Assembly (NCBI GenBank): GCA_021815645.1
Contig: JAKBAB010000015.1
Coordinates: 1-33,545 of the forward strand
Source of the DNA: Actinomycetes bacterium
GTDB taxonomy: Bacteria > Actinomycetota > Acidimicrobiia > Acidimicrobiales > RAAP-2
Direction of reading: 5' to 3'
DNA: 33,545 bases
The notes under the pieces are model-generated. The model worked only from the letters and a program-made list of their open reading frames with translations, made no database searches and was not told the origin of the DNA. Positions 14,751-23,046 of this stretch are shown piece by piece. The first letter of the stretch is position 1; every line of letters starts with the position of its first letter. Both the position numbers and the translations under genes were made by a program.

Positions 14751-16088
14751 ATGAAAAGAATGTCGTTAGCGACGAGGGGCAAGATCCCCGCAGTCGGTTA
14801 TCGAAGGAGATGGACTGGTCTGGCGGCCGCTCTCGCGCTCGCGGCGATGGCGGTGGGCTTACCCATTTCGCCGGCGCAGGCGTCGAACTCCACCATCATG
14901 ATCGCCGACGTGGCTCCCTTTACGGGGGTCGACGCGGCACTGGGACCGATTTACCTGGTCTCGTGCTACGCCGCCACGCAGGCCATCAATAATGCGGGCG
15001 GAGTCTTGGGCCACAAATTGGGCTGCACGAGCGCCGACACTCGCGGTGACCCCGCGGACGCGGTTCCCGCGGTGCGCAAGCTCATAGCGACTACCTCGAA
15101 CCTCGACCTCGTCATCGGTTGCACGTCCGACGAGGCCGCGACCGTAGTGCCAATCCTTAACGCCAACAAGACTGTCTCGTTTTGTATGACGGGTCAGTCG
15201 GAGTTCGACCACGTGAAGTTCCCCTACTTCTTCCGTCTCGTTCCGCCCGACCTCGAAGAGGCGTACGCAATGGTCGCCATCGCCAAAGCTAAGGGATACA
15301 AGACCGTGGCCCTGGCCTTCGGTAACGACATCGGCTCTCAAGCCTTCGTCCAGCCGGCGATTAGCGCCATCAAAAAGGCCGGCATGAAGCTCGTAGCCAA
15401 CGAAACGCTGCAACTCAGTGCGACGACGTTCCAGACCGAAGCGCAGGCCATTGTTTCGGCCAAGCCCCAAGTCGTTCTCACCGAGGCCCTAGGGCCGGCG
15501 GACGCGTCACTCTTGGGTGAGATGAAGCAGCTCAACGGTGGCAAGTTCATTCCGACCATTGGCACGTCGGCGACGATTGGCTCGGCCTGGTTCTCAACGG
15601 TTTCCCAAGCGGTAGGTGCAAAGAACATCGTGCAGCACTTCGTCGCGGACAACCAGAGCATCAACGCCGCCGGCGCCGCTTACAAGACGTACGCGAAGTT
15701 GATTCTCGCTCAAAAGGGCAAGGTCAGTTCGATCGGCGACTACACGACTTTGCTAACCGCGCCGGGCGCCGTTCACCTCTACGACGGGATGAACTTGGCT
15801 GCGCTCGCCATGGTTATGGCCAAGTCGACCACGGGCAGCAAATTCAAGGCCGACATCCTAAAGATTGCCGACGGAGTCCCCGGGGCCAAGGTCGTCACGT
15901 CCTTCGCCCAGGGTCTCGCCGACTTGAAGAAGGGTGAGGCCGTCCACTACGTGGGCGTTGGTGGTCCGACCAGTTTCGACGCGTACCACACGTCCGTGGG
16001 GAGCTTCCAGATCGACGCGTACAACCTCAACGGATCAGTCAAGGTCGTGGGCAACGTCACGCAGCAGCAGATCACCTCGCTGTCGTAG
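14751..16088 (+). CDS. ABC importer substrate-binding protein, branched-chain amino acid type
   Basis: A 445-residue extracytoplasmic binding protein. The N-terminus has basic residues (YRRRW), a hydrophobic stretch (about 22-40) and the signal-peptidase site AQA/SN near residue 44. There is no lipobox cysteine, so it is a secreted type unless held otherwise. The mature part has the Peripla_BP_6/LivJ pattern: IADVAPFTGVDAALG, AINNAGGVLGHKLG, DTRGDPADAVPAVRKLI, and four cysteines (VSCYA, LGCTS, IGCTS, SFCMT) that can pair. Relatives bind branched-chain amino acids, amides, urea or aromatic acids, so the ligand is open. The start ATG follows GGGGGAAAAC. It is followed by a strong stem-loop and then the permease genes. 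Confidence 0.93.
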   Translation: MKRMSLATRGKIPAVGYRRRWTGLAAALALAAMAVGLPISPAQASNSTIMIADVAPFTGVDAALGPIYLVSCYAATQAINNAGGVLGHKLGCTSADTRGDPADAVPAVRKLIATTSNLDLVIGCTSDEAATVVPILNANKTVSFCMTGQSEFDHVKFPYFFRLVPPDLEEAYAMVAIAKAKGYKTVALAFGNDIGSQAFVQPAISAIKKAGMKLVANETLQLSATTFQTEAQAIVSAKPQVVLTEALGPADASLLGEMKQLNGGKFIPTIGTSATIGSAWFSTVSQAVGAKNIVQHFVADNQSINAAGAAYKTYAKLILAQKGKVSSIGDYTTLLTAPGAVHLYDGMNLAALAMVMAKSTTGSKFKADILKIADGVPGAKVVTSFAQGLADLKKGEAVHYVGVGGPTSFDAYHTSVGSFQIDAYNLNGSVKVVGNVTQQQITSLS

Positions 16089-16119
16089 TAATCGACGCGG
16101 GGCCGAGAAGAAGGTCGCA

Positions 16120-16153
16120 AGTGGGCCACGGTGACAATTCGCCGTGGCCCACT
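16120..16153 (+). terminator. 12-bp stem-loop between binding protein and permease genes
   Basis: AGTGGGCCACGG (16120-16131) and CCGTGGCCCACT (16142-16153) pair perfectly around a 10-base loop, 31 bases after the binding-protein stop. No T-tract follows. Such intercistronic hairpins commonly protect or partly terminate the upstream message, giving more binding protein than permease. Confidence 0.75.
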
Positions 16154-16208
16154 GGCCAATCGGGGACTCCCATCCCTTCACCGTCCACCCCGAGTCCGAA
16201 GTGAAGTT

Positions 16209-16259
16209 ATGAGAAACCACTACGTCGACGTCGTTACTTTCGTCGCGACCGCCCGATAA
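16209..16259 (+). other. possible 16-codon leader reading frame
   Basis: ATG at 16209 opens MRNHYVDVVTFVATAR and ends at TAA 16257-16259, where the TAAGGAG of the stop overlaps the ribosome-binding site of livH. Four of sixteen residues are valine. The upstream ribosome-binding site is poor. It may be chance, or a leader that couples translation to the permease gene. Confidence 0.15.
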
Positions 16260-16271
16260 GGAGAAGTCGTT

Positions 16272-17144
16272 GTGAGCGTTTTTATGCCATCGTTTGGCTT
16301 CGGCCTCATCAGCGCGGCGGTACTCGCCATCGCGGCGGTGGGCTTCACAATGCAGTTCGCCGTCACCAACGTCCTCAATCTGGCCTACGGCTCAATAATG
16401 ATCAACAGCGCCTTCGTCACGTACTGGGTGAATCGAACGGGTGTCTCGGTATGGCTCGCGCTCTTCGTCGGTGTGGCCTGCGGCGCCGTCGTGTCTTGGT
16501 GTCTCAATCGATTCATCTACACCCCGTTCCAAAGACGGAATCCCGCTGCGATTACGGTCGTAATCGTTTCACTGGGCGTGGACCTCATTGGCACTTTCGG
16601 CCTCCAGGCGATTATTAGCGGATCCGACGTGTCGTACATCATGAGTCAGGGACGCGAACTTCACATCTTGGGCATGGACTTAAGCGTCGTGGAGCTGATC
16701 ATCTTCGCCATCTGCGCGGTCGTTCTCGTATCCGTACGCTTGCTGCTCAAGTTCTCGCGGCTCGGTAAGGCCATGCGCGCCACGGCCGCCAATCGGAGCC
16801 TGGCGCGAAACAGCGGCGTCAAGACCGACCTCATCGTGTCGCTCACCTGGCTAATCTCGGGCGCCCTGTGTGGACTCGCCGGTACGGTTTTCGCAATTGA
16901 CGCGGGCACCTTCGGCGCCACGAGCGCCGAACTGTACGTAGTACTAATTTTGGCCGCGGTCTTCCTGGGTGGACCGGGCGAACCGTACGGAGCCATGCTC
17001 GGGGCGCTCACCATAGGTCTCGCCACCGAAATCAGCGCGGCCTACCTCACGTCGGACTATAAGGAGGTCGTTGCGTTCCTCGTTTTATTGGGAATGCTGG
17101 CCTTTCGACCCTTCGGCCTATTCGGAAGTGAGAAAACCAGCTAA
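16272..17144 (+). CDS. livH: branched-chain amino acid-type ABC permease LivH
   Basis: A 290-residue inner-membrane permease of the LivH family, about eight membrane helices. Seen: GFGLISAAVLAIAAVGFTMQF, VTNVLNLAYGSIMI, the cytoplasmic LGKAMRATAANRSLARNSGV loop (about 165-184) that contacts the ATPase, and VFLGGPGEPYGAMLGALTIGL near the C-terminus. The GTG start follows AAGGAG. Its TAA overlaps the ATG of the next gene by one base (TAATG), so translation is coupled. With LivM it forms the membrane pore for the substrate of the upstream binding protein. The family name is kept for fold and position; the ligand need not be leucine, isoleucine or valine. Confidence 0.93.
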   Translation: MSVFMPSFGFGLISAAVLAIAAVGFTMQFAVTNVLNLAYGSIMINSAFVTYWVNRTGVSVWLALFVGVACGAVVSWCLNRFIYTPFQRRNPAAITVVIVSLGVDLIGTFGLQAIISGSDVSYIMSQGRELHILGMDLSVVELIIFAICAVVLVSVRLLLKFSRLGKAMRATAANRSLARNSGVKTDLIVSLTWLISGALCGLAGTVFAIDAGTFGATSAELYVVLILAAVFLGGPGEPYGAMLGALTIGLATEISAAYLTSDYKEVVAFLVLLGMLAFRPFGLFGSEKTS

Positions 17145-19054
17145 TGAGCCTGACGGGATTTGAGTTCTACGCAACGACCATTCTCATTTACGGCGCCGTC
17201 GACGCAATGGCCTGCCTGGGTCTCAACATGCAGTTTGGCGTGGCGGGAATCTCCAACTTCGGTTTCATCATCTTCCAGGCCGCCGGCGCCTACGCGGCCG
17301 CCGTTTTGTCTTTGCCGCCCGCGGCGACCTCTAACGGGGGCTTTCAGTCGTACATATTGGGGTGGAACCTGCCGTGGCCGTTGCCGTGGATCGGTGCCGC
17401 CCTCGCGGGCGGTCTCGTCGCGCTACCGTTCGTTTTCCTGGTGGGCAAGCGACTGCGCGGAGACTTCGCCGCCATTGGGCTCCTGGTGTCGGCGGTTCTG
17501 CTCAATCTGCTCGTCACCAACTACGTGCCGCTATTTAACGGCGACGCCGGACTCTCGATCGTGCCCTCCCCTCTCCAAAACATCTTCAACGCGCAAGGGG
17601 TGGGCTACCAGTTCGCCTACTCCGGCGTAGCCATCGCGCTAACGATCGGAATCTACTTTCTGCTTCGGCGCATCACCGAGTCGCCCTACGGTCGCTCACT
17701 GCGCGCCATGCGCGACAACGACATCGTGGCGGACTCCCTCGGCAAGGACCTACGAAGTCAGCGAACGGGCATGCTCGTCCTGGGCGGGATGATCGCCGGG
17801 CTTAGCGGCGGGATTCTCGTCGGGTTCATCACCTTGTGGGCCCCCGCCGCTTGGGGCTACGCCGAAACAATCGTGCTCTTCGCCGCAGTCATTATCGGGG
17901 GAGCCGGTAATCACAAGGGGGCGATTCTCGGAGCGATTTTGGTGCCACTCGGCTTTGAGGAAGTGACGCGATTCTTGCCCTCGATTGGGTCGCCGGCGTT
18001 CATTCCCGCCATGGAGTGGGTACTCATCGGCCTGCTCATCATTACGTTTCTCTGGTTCCGCCCCCAGGGCGTTATCCCCGAAAAACGCCGTATCCTCAGC
18101 CACGCGAGCGGCTCGGTCACGGTCGCGGCACCGCCCCCCGACTTCGACGTCACCACCGATTCCCCAGCGGAGATTGACGCATCCGGGCGAGACGACTCGA
18201 GCGACCAACTCGGTGACGGCCCCCTCGAGTCGCCGGGCTCTACTGCGAGCACGGTCACCACGGTGCACGAGAACGGCCCGTCGAGCGAAAGCAGTCACGA
18301 CGTAATCCTCGCCACACGCGGCCTGACGAAGAGCTTCAACAGCGTCACCGTCGTGTCCGAAGTCGACATCTCGATCACTCGCGGCCGCCTTACGGGCCTC
18401 ATCGGACCGAACGGCGCCGGTAAGTCCACCACGCTCGCGCTATTGGCCGGCACCCTAAAACCGTCGGGAGGTCAGATTATCTACGACGGGAACGACATCA
18501 CCTCACTGGCCTCCTACCGCCGCGCGCGGGCGGGCCTCGTGCGAACGTTTCAGTTAGCCAACGAGTTCAAGCGGCTCACCGTGCTCGAAAATCTGGTTTG
18601 CGCGATGCCCCGTCAACCGGGCGACTCCTTCTTCGGTTCCCTGCGCGGGCGGCGATACTGGGGCGCGGCGGAGCGAACGAATATCGAGCGGGCCGAGGCG
18701 ACGTTAGAGCAGTTCGGTCTCAGCGCCCACGCCGACACCTACGCGGGCCAGTTGAGTGGCGGCCAGCGTCGTCTGGTCGAAATAATGCGAGCCCTGCTCG
18801 CCGAACCAACGGTCCTCCTGCTGGACGAGCCAATGGCCGGCGTACACCCCAATTTGGCCCGACGGATTGGGAATCACCTAACTGATCTGTGCGCTAACGG
18901 CATGACGATTGTCATGGTCGAACACGAACTGGCCATCATGGACGAGTTCTGCAATCCCGTCGTCGTCATGGCCGAAGGACGGGTGCTCGCCGAAGGCACG
19001 ATGGCCGAATTGCGTACTAAGTCCGAAGTGGTGGAGGCCTACCTTGTCGGTTGA
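17144..19054 (+). CDS. fused LivM permease - LivG ATPase
   Basis: A 636-residue fusion. Residues 1 to about 315 are a LivM-type permease (LGLNMQFGVAGISNFGFI, SPYGRSLRAMRDNDIVADSLG, IIGGAGNHKGAILGAI, WFRPQGVIPEKRR). About 315-385 is a flexible acidic Ser/Thr/Asp-rich linker. Residues 386-636 are a LivG-type ABC ATPase: GPNGAGKST (Walker A, about 421), a Q-loop at RTFQLANEF, LSGGQRRLVEIMRAL (signature), LLLDEPMAGVHP (Walker B) and the switch His in MVEHELAIM. All key residues are intact. Permease-ATPase fusions of this type occur in actinobacteria. The fusion fixes one ATPase to one permease, while LivF is separate. The last 11 bases overlap livF. Confidence 0.93.
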   Translation: MSLTGFEFYATTILIYGAVDAMACLGLNMQFGVAGISNFGFIIFQAAGAYAAAVLSLPPAATSNGGFQSYILGWNLPWPLPWIGAALAGGLVALPFVFLVGKRLRGDFAAIGLLVSAVLLNLLVTNYVPLFNGDAGLSIVPSPLQNIFNAQGVGYQFAYSGVAIALTIGIYFLLRRITESPYGRSLRAMRDNDIVADSLGKDLRSQRTGMLVLGGMIAGLSGGILVGFITLWAPAAWGYAETIVLFAAVIIGGAGNHKGAILGAILVPLGFEEVTRFLPSIGSPAFIPAMEWVLIGLLIITFLWFRPQGVIPEKRRILSHASGSVTVAAPPPDFDVTTDSPAEIDASGRDDSSDQLGDGPLESPGSTASTVTTVHENGPSSESSHDVILATRGLTKSFNSVTVVSEVDISITRGRLTGLIGPNGAGKSTTLALLAGTLKPSGGQIIYDGNDITSLASYRRARAGLVRTFQLANEFKRLTVLENLVCAMPRQPGDSFFGSLRGRRYWGAAERTNIERAEATLEQFGLSAHADTYAGQLSGGQRRLVEIMRALLAEPTVLLLDEPMAGVHPNLARRIGNHLTDLCANGMTIVMVEHELAIMDEFCNPVVVMAEGRVLAEGTMAELRTKSEVVEAYLVG

Positions 19055-19790
19055 ACTTTCGCGCCCCGGGGTCGTGTTGAACGCATCGGGACTCAGCGCC
19101 GGTTACGAGGGTCGCGCCATCGTTAGCGATATAACGATCGAAGCTCAGCCCGGGCACGTCGTATCGGTCGTGGGACCCAACGGTTCGGGTAAGTCAACCT
19201 TGCTCAAATCCCTGGTGGGCGTGGTCCGCGTGCTCGAGGGCCACGTGACGGTCGACGGAAAAGAGATAACCAACCAGACGCCGGAACACGTGGCCACATT
19301 GGGGGTCGGCTACGTTCCCCAGATCGACGACGTATTTCCCCCACTTTCGGTGAAGGAGAATCTCGAAATAGGTGGATACCTGTTGAAGCGCGGTGACGTG
19401 GCGAGCCGAGTCGAGGCGGTGCTGGCCTTCTTCCCCAAGTTGAGCGCGATGCTCGCGAGGCGGGCCGGCAAGCTATCCGGGGGCGAGCGCAAGATGCTGG
19501 CCATGGGTCGGGTACTGATGCTCTCCCCTTCGGTCCTGATTCTCGACGAACCGACGGCCAATCTCGCCCCGCTCGTCGCGACGCAACTGCTCGAAGAGTA
19601 CGTACGGGGGTTCGCCGACGCCGGCGCGACCGTGCTGATTGTTGAGCAGCGCGCCAAGGCCGCCCTGAGGATCTCGGATTGGACCTACGTGCTCGGCGGT
19701 GGTCGCGTCGTGCTATCGGGCCCGCCGAAGGAACTTGAACAGAACCCCGTTTTCGTCGATTCCTTCTTAGGGGGCGGCACTCGCCGATAG
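19044..19790 (+). CDS. livF: branched-chain amino acid-type ABC ATPase LivF
   Basis: A 248-residue cytoplasmic ATPase, the second nucleotide-binding subunit of the importer. Walker A GPNGSGKST, signature LSGGERKMLAMGRVL, Walker B LILDEPTANLAP and the LivF-typical VPQIDDVFPPLSVKENL are present. In LivF the switch position is Glu-Gln (VEQRAKAAL), as here, rather than the His of LivG. I start at TTG 19044 because GGAGG lies six bases upstream; longer versions reaching back to 18909 are read-through of the overlapping frame. The start lies inside the end of the LivM-LivG gene (11-base overlap). It closes the FAH-liv run. Confidence 0.93.
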   Translation: MSVELSRPGVVLNASGLSAGYEGRAIVSDITIEAQPGHVVSVVGPNGSGKSTLLKSLVGVVRVLEGHVTVDGKEITNQTPEHVATLGVGYVPQIDDVFPPLSVKENLEIGGYLLKRGDVASRVEAVLAFFPKLSAMLARRAGKLSGGERKMLAMGRVLMLSPSVLILDEPTANLAPLVATQLLEEYVRGFADAGATVLIVEQRAKAALRISDWTYVLGGGRVVLSGPPKELEQNPVFVDSFLGGGTRR

Positions 19791-19861
19791 AGATGACGAC
19801 GAACGACGTCGAATCTTTTGTCCCAGTTGATTTCGCCGAATGCGTGAGCCGAAATGGCGCC

Positions 19862-20644
19862 CTAACTGCCCAGCGCCAATTTAATTGTGGTGCCCACGCC
19901 TACCGCGATTACGAGCGCCCGGACCAGTTTGGGCGAGAGTCGGCGAATGAGTAGGGTCCCGAGCCACCCGCCGATCAATGTTCCCACCAATAAGACGTAG
20001 ACCGCGTCGAGGGCCAGGTGGCCGCGCACGATGAAAATAATCGCCGCAACACCGTTGATGATCATCGACAGGGCGTTTCTTAGCCCCTGGAGATCGTAGA
20101 TTTCGTAGGGCAACGTCAAAGCCATCACCGCTAGGAGAACGATGCCTAGTCCGGCCCCGAAGTAACCACCGTAGGCCGAAGCGATAAAGATTCCCACGAA
20201 CAACGAGCGGCGGTGAACCGACGAACCCGAGCCGCCGCGATCCATCGAAGTCAGCAGGGCGGTAACTCGCGGGGCCACCGCGAACAGTAGTGTCGCTACG
20301 CCAATAAGCCAGGGGATCACCGTACTAAAGGTGTGGGTCGATCCTTCGAGCAAAAGGGCGCACCCCGCCACGGAACCTAGTACGCACGGCGGAACCAGTT
20401 CGCGAAGGAGCTTCTTGTGCGTCCGCAGCTCCCGGCGGAATCCCTGAATGCCCCCTAAGGTGCTGGGCAATATTCCGACCGTCGACGATACGTTCGCCTG
20501 GAGAGTGGGAATGTTAAGGGCCACCAACGTCGGGAAGCTGAAGAACGTGCCGCCGCCCGCGATGCCGTTGGAGATCCCCGCTACGACTCCCGCCACGCCG
20601 ATGATGACGAGTCGCCAGCCGAGTGGGAGCGAACTAGCGAACAC
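19862..20644 (-). CDS. TauE/SafE-family membrane permease
   Basis: A 260-residue inner-membrane protein with about seven to eight helices, of the TauE/SafE (sulfite exporter) family. Typical segments: AGVVAGISNGIAGGGTFFSFPTL with the small-residue turn, NVSSTVGILPSTLGGIQGF, the second repeat GIFIASAYGGYFGAGLGIVLL, and LGTLLIRRLSPKLVRALV. Relatives move sulfite, sulfoacetate, sulfolactate or other small anions; the substrate here is unknown. The GTG start at 20644 is chosen because the nearby ATG is in another frame. It converges on livF with 71 bases between, and lies 101 bases after the MFS exporter gene, with hairpins between that suggest its own transcription. Confidence 0.9.
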   Translation of the reverse strand: MFASSLPLGWRLVIIGVAGVVAGISNGIAGGGTFFSFPTLVALNIPTLQANVSSTVGILPSTLGGIQGFRRELRTHKKLLRELVPPCVLGSVAGCALLLEGSTHTFSTVIPWLIGVATLLFAVAPRVTALLTSMDRGGSGSSVHRRSLFVGIFIASAYGGYFGAGLGIVLLAVMALTLPYEIYDLQGLRNALSMIINGVAAIIFIVRGHLALDAVYVLLVGTLIGGWLGTLLIRRLSPKLVRALVIAVGVGTTIKLALGS

Positions 20645-20664
20645 TCATCTACCTTACAAAATCC

Positions 20665-20716
20665 CGGGTCAGCGCGGCGAATTGCGTCCTCTCTGACCCG
20701 TCACCCTCTGGGGTGA
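20665..20716 (-). terminator. tandem hairpins after the MFS exporter gene
   Basis: CGGGTCAG/CTGACCCG (20665-20672 with 20693-20700) and TCACCC-TCTG-GGGTGA (20701-20716) lie side by side in the 101-bp gap between the MFS stop and the TauE/SafE start on the minus strand. Both are perfect. They likely end the exporter transcript. Confidence 0.55.
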
Positions 20717-20745
20717 TCAACTCGCGCTACGCCGCGAGATACGCC

Positions 20746-22242
20746 TCAACTCATCGAGGACTCGAGGGCTACGCTCGCCGCATCCACCTCGACGGGCGCG
20801 TGGTGGTGTTTGGCTCCCACGAGGGCGCCCGCAACGATCGCCGCCAGGGCGAGCAGCAGAGCGCTGAACTCGAAAGCCACCGTGTAGCCGTGTACGGTTG
20901 CCGCGCGATCGTTCTTTAGCGACACAACCCGCGTGATGAGAAAGGCGGCCGTCGATGACGCCGCGATGGTGTTGAGAAAGGCCGTGCCGAGGGCACCGCC
21001 CACTTGCTGGGTCGTGTTAATGAGCGCACTGGCAACGCCGGCACTATCCTCTTCGACCCCGAGCAGAGCGGTCGAGTTCATGGGCACGAAGGCCAGTCCC
21101 ATGCCCAGACTCACCAGCACCTCCGGCGCCAGTACGTGGGCGAGGTAAGTGCTATCGGTGCCCAGTCGACTAAACCACAAGAGACCACCGGCCGCCAACG
21201 CGAGACCTACGACCATGAGCATTCTCGGACCGGTTCGCGGCAAGAGCCGGCTAGCGAGCGTCGCGCCCACGATGATTCCCACCGAGAAGGGTAGGAAGGC
21301 GAACCCCGTGCGCAGCGCGCTGTAGCCGAGAACACCCTGGAGGAAGTACGTCAGGAACAAAAAAGTACCGAGCAGGGCGAAGCCCACGAGGAGCGACGAG
21401 AGGAACGAACCACCGCGGCGACGATCAATGATGACCCGTAGCGGAAGGAGCGGGTGCGCGCTACGAACTTCAATCGCCACGAAGGCGCCCAGGAGCACGA
21501 CGGCACCCCCTAAGAGCGACAGGGTGAGCGGCGATCCCCAGCCGTGTGAGGCGACCATGGTAAAGCCGTAGACGAGGAGAAAGAGTCCCCCGGTCGACGT
21601 GACCGCGCCGGGTACGTCGTAGTTGTGACGGACCTCGACGCGACTTTCACGGACTACTCGACTCGCCGCGAACGCCGCGACGAGTGCAATCGGGGTGTTG
21701 ATCAGCAGCGTCCAGCGCCAAGACGCGTACTGGGTCAAGACCCCCCCGAGGACCAGTCCGATGGCCGCGCCACTACCCGCGACCGCGCCGTAGACCCCGA
21801 AGGCGCGAGCGCGCTCGCGCGCTTCGGTGAAGGTTACCGTCAACAGGGAGAGAGCGGCCGGCGCCATAACGGCGGCGAAGGCGCCCTGGAGCGCCCGTGC
21901 GCCGAAGAGCGTGGCGGAGTTCTGAGCCAGGCCCGCGATCGCCGAGGCTCCCCCGAAGCCCAACAGTCCGGCAATGAATACCCGCCGCCGCCCGAGGTAG
22001 TCCGCGATCCGACCCCCGAGCAATAACAGGCTGCCAAAGACCAGCGTGTAGGCGCTCATCACCCACTGTCTATTTGCTACGGAGATGTGCAGGGCGTGCT
22101 GAGCTGACGGGAGGGCCACGACCACGACGGAGGCGTCCAGAACGATCATGAGTTGCGCGAGGGCGATGACGCCCAGGGCCAAGAATCGTCGAGAGTCGGC
22201 GACACTGACGGTGGGGCCGTCTTGCAAAAGTTCGGTGGTCAT
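20746..22242 (-). CDS. DHA2-family MFS drug exporter
   Basis: A 498-residue transporter with about 14 membrane helices, of the drug:proton antiporter DHA2 (EmrB/QacA) family. It shows IVLDASVVVVALP in helix 1, GRIADYLGRRRVF (motif A), GARALQGAFAAVMAPAALSLL, GAVAGSGAAIGLVLGGVL (motif C, typical of exporters), and GMGLAFVPMNSTAL. The ATG follows GAGGAAG. It is divergent from a TetR regulator with a palindromic operator between, the classic layout of a drug-inducible pump. The substrate is unknown; relatives export antibiotics, biocides or endogenous metabolites. Confidence 0.93.
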   Translation of the reverse strand: MTTELLQDGPTVSVADSRRFLALGVIALAQLMIVLDASVVVVALPSAQHALHISVANRQWVMSAYTLVFGSLLLLGGRIADYLGRRRVFIAGLLGFGGASAIAGLAQNSATLFGARALQGAFAAVMAPAALSLLTVTFTEARERARAFGVYGAVAGSGAAIGLVLGGVLTQYASWRWTLLINTPIALVAAFAASRVVRESRVEVRHNYDVPGAVTSTGGLFLLVYGFTMVASHGWGSPLTLSLLGGAVVLLGAFVAIEVRSAHPLLPLRVIIDRRRGGSFLSSLLVGFALLGTFLFLTYFLQGVLGYSALRTGFAFLPFSVGIIVGATLASRLLPRTGPRMLMVVGLALAAGGLLWFSRLGTDSTYLAHVLAPEVLVSLGMGLAFVPMNSTALLGVEEDSAGVASALINTTQQVGGALGTAFLNTIAASSTAAFLITRVVSLKNDRAATVHGYTVAFEFSALLLALAAIVAGALVGAKHHHAPVEVDAASVALESSMS

Positions 22243-22324
22243 TGGACTTCCTCCGCGTATCGTTATTTCGAAGTTCTAAGACGCCGTCCCTACGAGGTCC
22301 GGTATCGTAGAGGGGTATGGAGCC

Positions 22325-22348
22325 TATCCGGAACCCTAGTTCCGGATA
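22325..22348. promoter_or_regulatory. palindromic operator between MFS exporter and TetR genes
   Basis: TATCCGGAA (22325-22333) and TTCCGGATA (22340-22348) are perfect 9-bp arms with a 6-base spacer; with two extra bases the pairing continues to CCTA/TAGG. The site covers the likely -35 zones of both genes (minus -10 TACGAT near 22304-22309; plus -10 GATAAT at 22354-22359). It is the probable binding site of the TetR protein, controlling both directions. Confidence 0.75.
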
Positions 22349-22404
22349 TAGGCGATAATAATAACGATGGTTCCGTTTGTCAAGTGTCTTTTTGGAGGTG
22401 GCGC

Positions 22405-23046
22405 ATGGGCGTAGTTCGCTCCGAGCTCGACCCCCCTCGAGGTCAAGTAGTCGAAGGCAGTAGTGAGGTGCCCTCTGCGCCGCGGGCGATGCGCGCCGAC
22501 GCCGTGAAAAATCACGAAAAGATACTGCGCGCCGCGGAGGAGATTTTCGCGCTCGACGGTGTGAAAGTCCCAATTGACGTGGTCGCCGAACGGGCCGGCG
22601 TGGGCGTCGGGACTTTGTACCGCCACTTCCCGACGAAGGAGTCGCTCTACGAAGCGATCGTGATGACGCGCCTGACGAGTCTCCTGGAAACGGCCAACCG
22701 CTTAATTCGTGACGTTGAACCGGGGCGGGCCCTCGACTCGTTCTTACGGGAATTCGCTCGTCAAGCCGCCGAAAAACAAGACCTCTTCGACGCTATGGAT
22801 CAGGCGGGGTTCGACTTCAAATCACGGTTCTCCGACCGCGTCGACGAGTTGGTAGATCGCGTCGACGTCCTTCGCCAACGAGCCGTCGCCTCCGGCGCCG
22901 TGCGCGCCGACGTCGAGACTAGTGACATCCTCAACCTAGTCATGGGGACTTGCCACGCCGCGAGTCACGGCGGCGTTGACAAATCGGCTCTGCAGCGTCT
23001 CGTAACCATAGTTATCACCGGTATCCAGCCCACCCCCGAAAGGTGA
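22405..23046 (+). CDS. TetR-family repressor
   Basis: A 213-residue regulator. The helix-turn-helix is in EEIFALDGVKVPIDVVAERAGVGVGTLYRHFPTKESLYEAIV (about residues 47-88), with GVGTLYRHFPTKE the recognition helix signature; the C-terminal part is a variable ligand domain. The ATG follows TTTGGAGGTGG with good spacing; an open frame back to 22153 is read-through of the divergent region and is rejected. About 35 residues precede the HTH, somewhat long. It presumably represses the divergent MFS exporter and itself through the palindrome at 22325-22348. Its stop overlaps the start of the next gene (GTGA). Confidence 0.93.
   Translation: MGVVRSELDPPRGQVVEGSSEVPSAPRAMRADAVKNHEKILRAAEEIFALDGVKVPIDVVAERAGVGVGTLYRHFPTKESLYEAIVMTRLTSLLETANRLIRDVEPGRALDSFLREFARQAAEKQDLFDAMDQAGFDFKSRFSDRVDELVDRVDVLRQRAVASGAVRADVETSDILNLVMGTCHAASHGGVDKSALQRLVTIVITGIQPTPER

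Noticed and set aside
14859..15470. Minus-strand frame of 203 codons opposite the binding-protein gene
   Set aside because: Antisense shadow of a clearly recognisable secreted protein; composition is typical of reverse-frame translation.
18909..19043. Upstream extension of LivF into the LivM-LivG gene
   Set aside because: Extra residues (Trp/Ser/Pro-rich) are the shifted frame of the ATPase domain; TTG 19044 has GGAGG at correct spacing.
22153..22404. N-terminal extension of the TetR protein
   Set aside because: Runs through the divergent promoter, the operator and the 5' end of the exporter gene; the ATG at 22405 has a clear ribosome-binding site.
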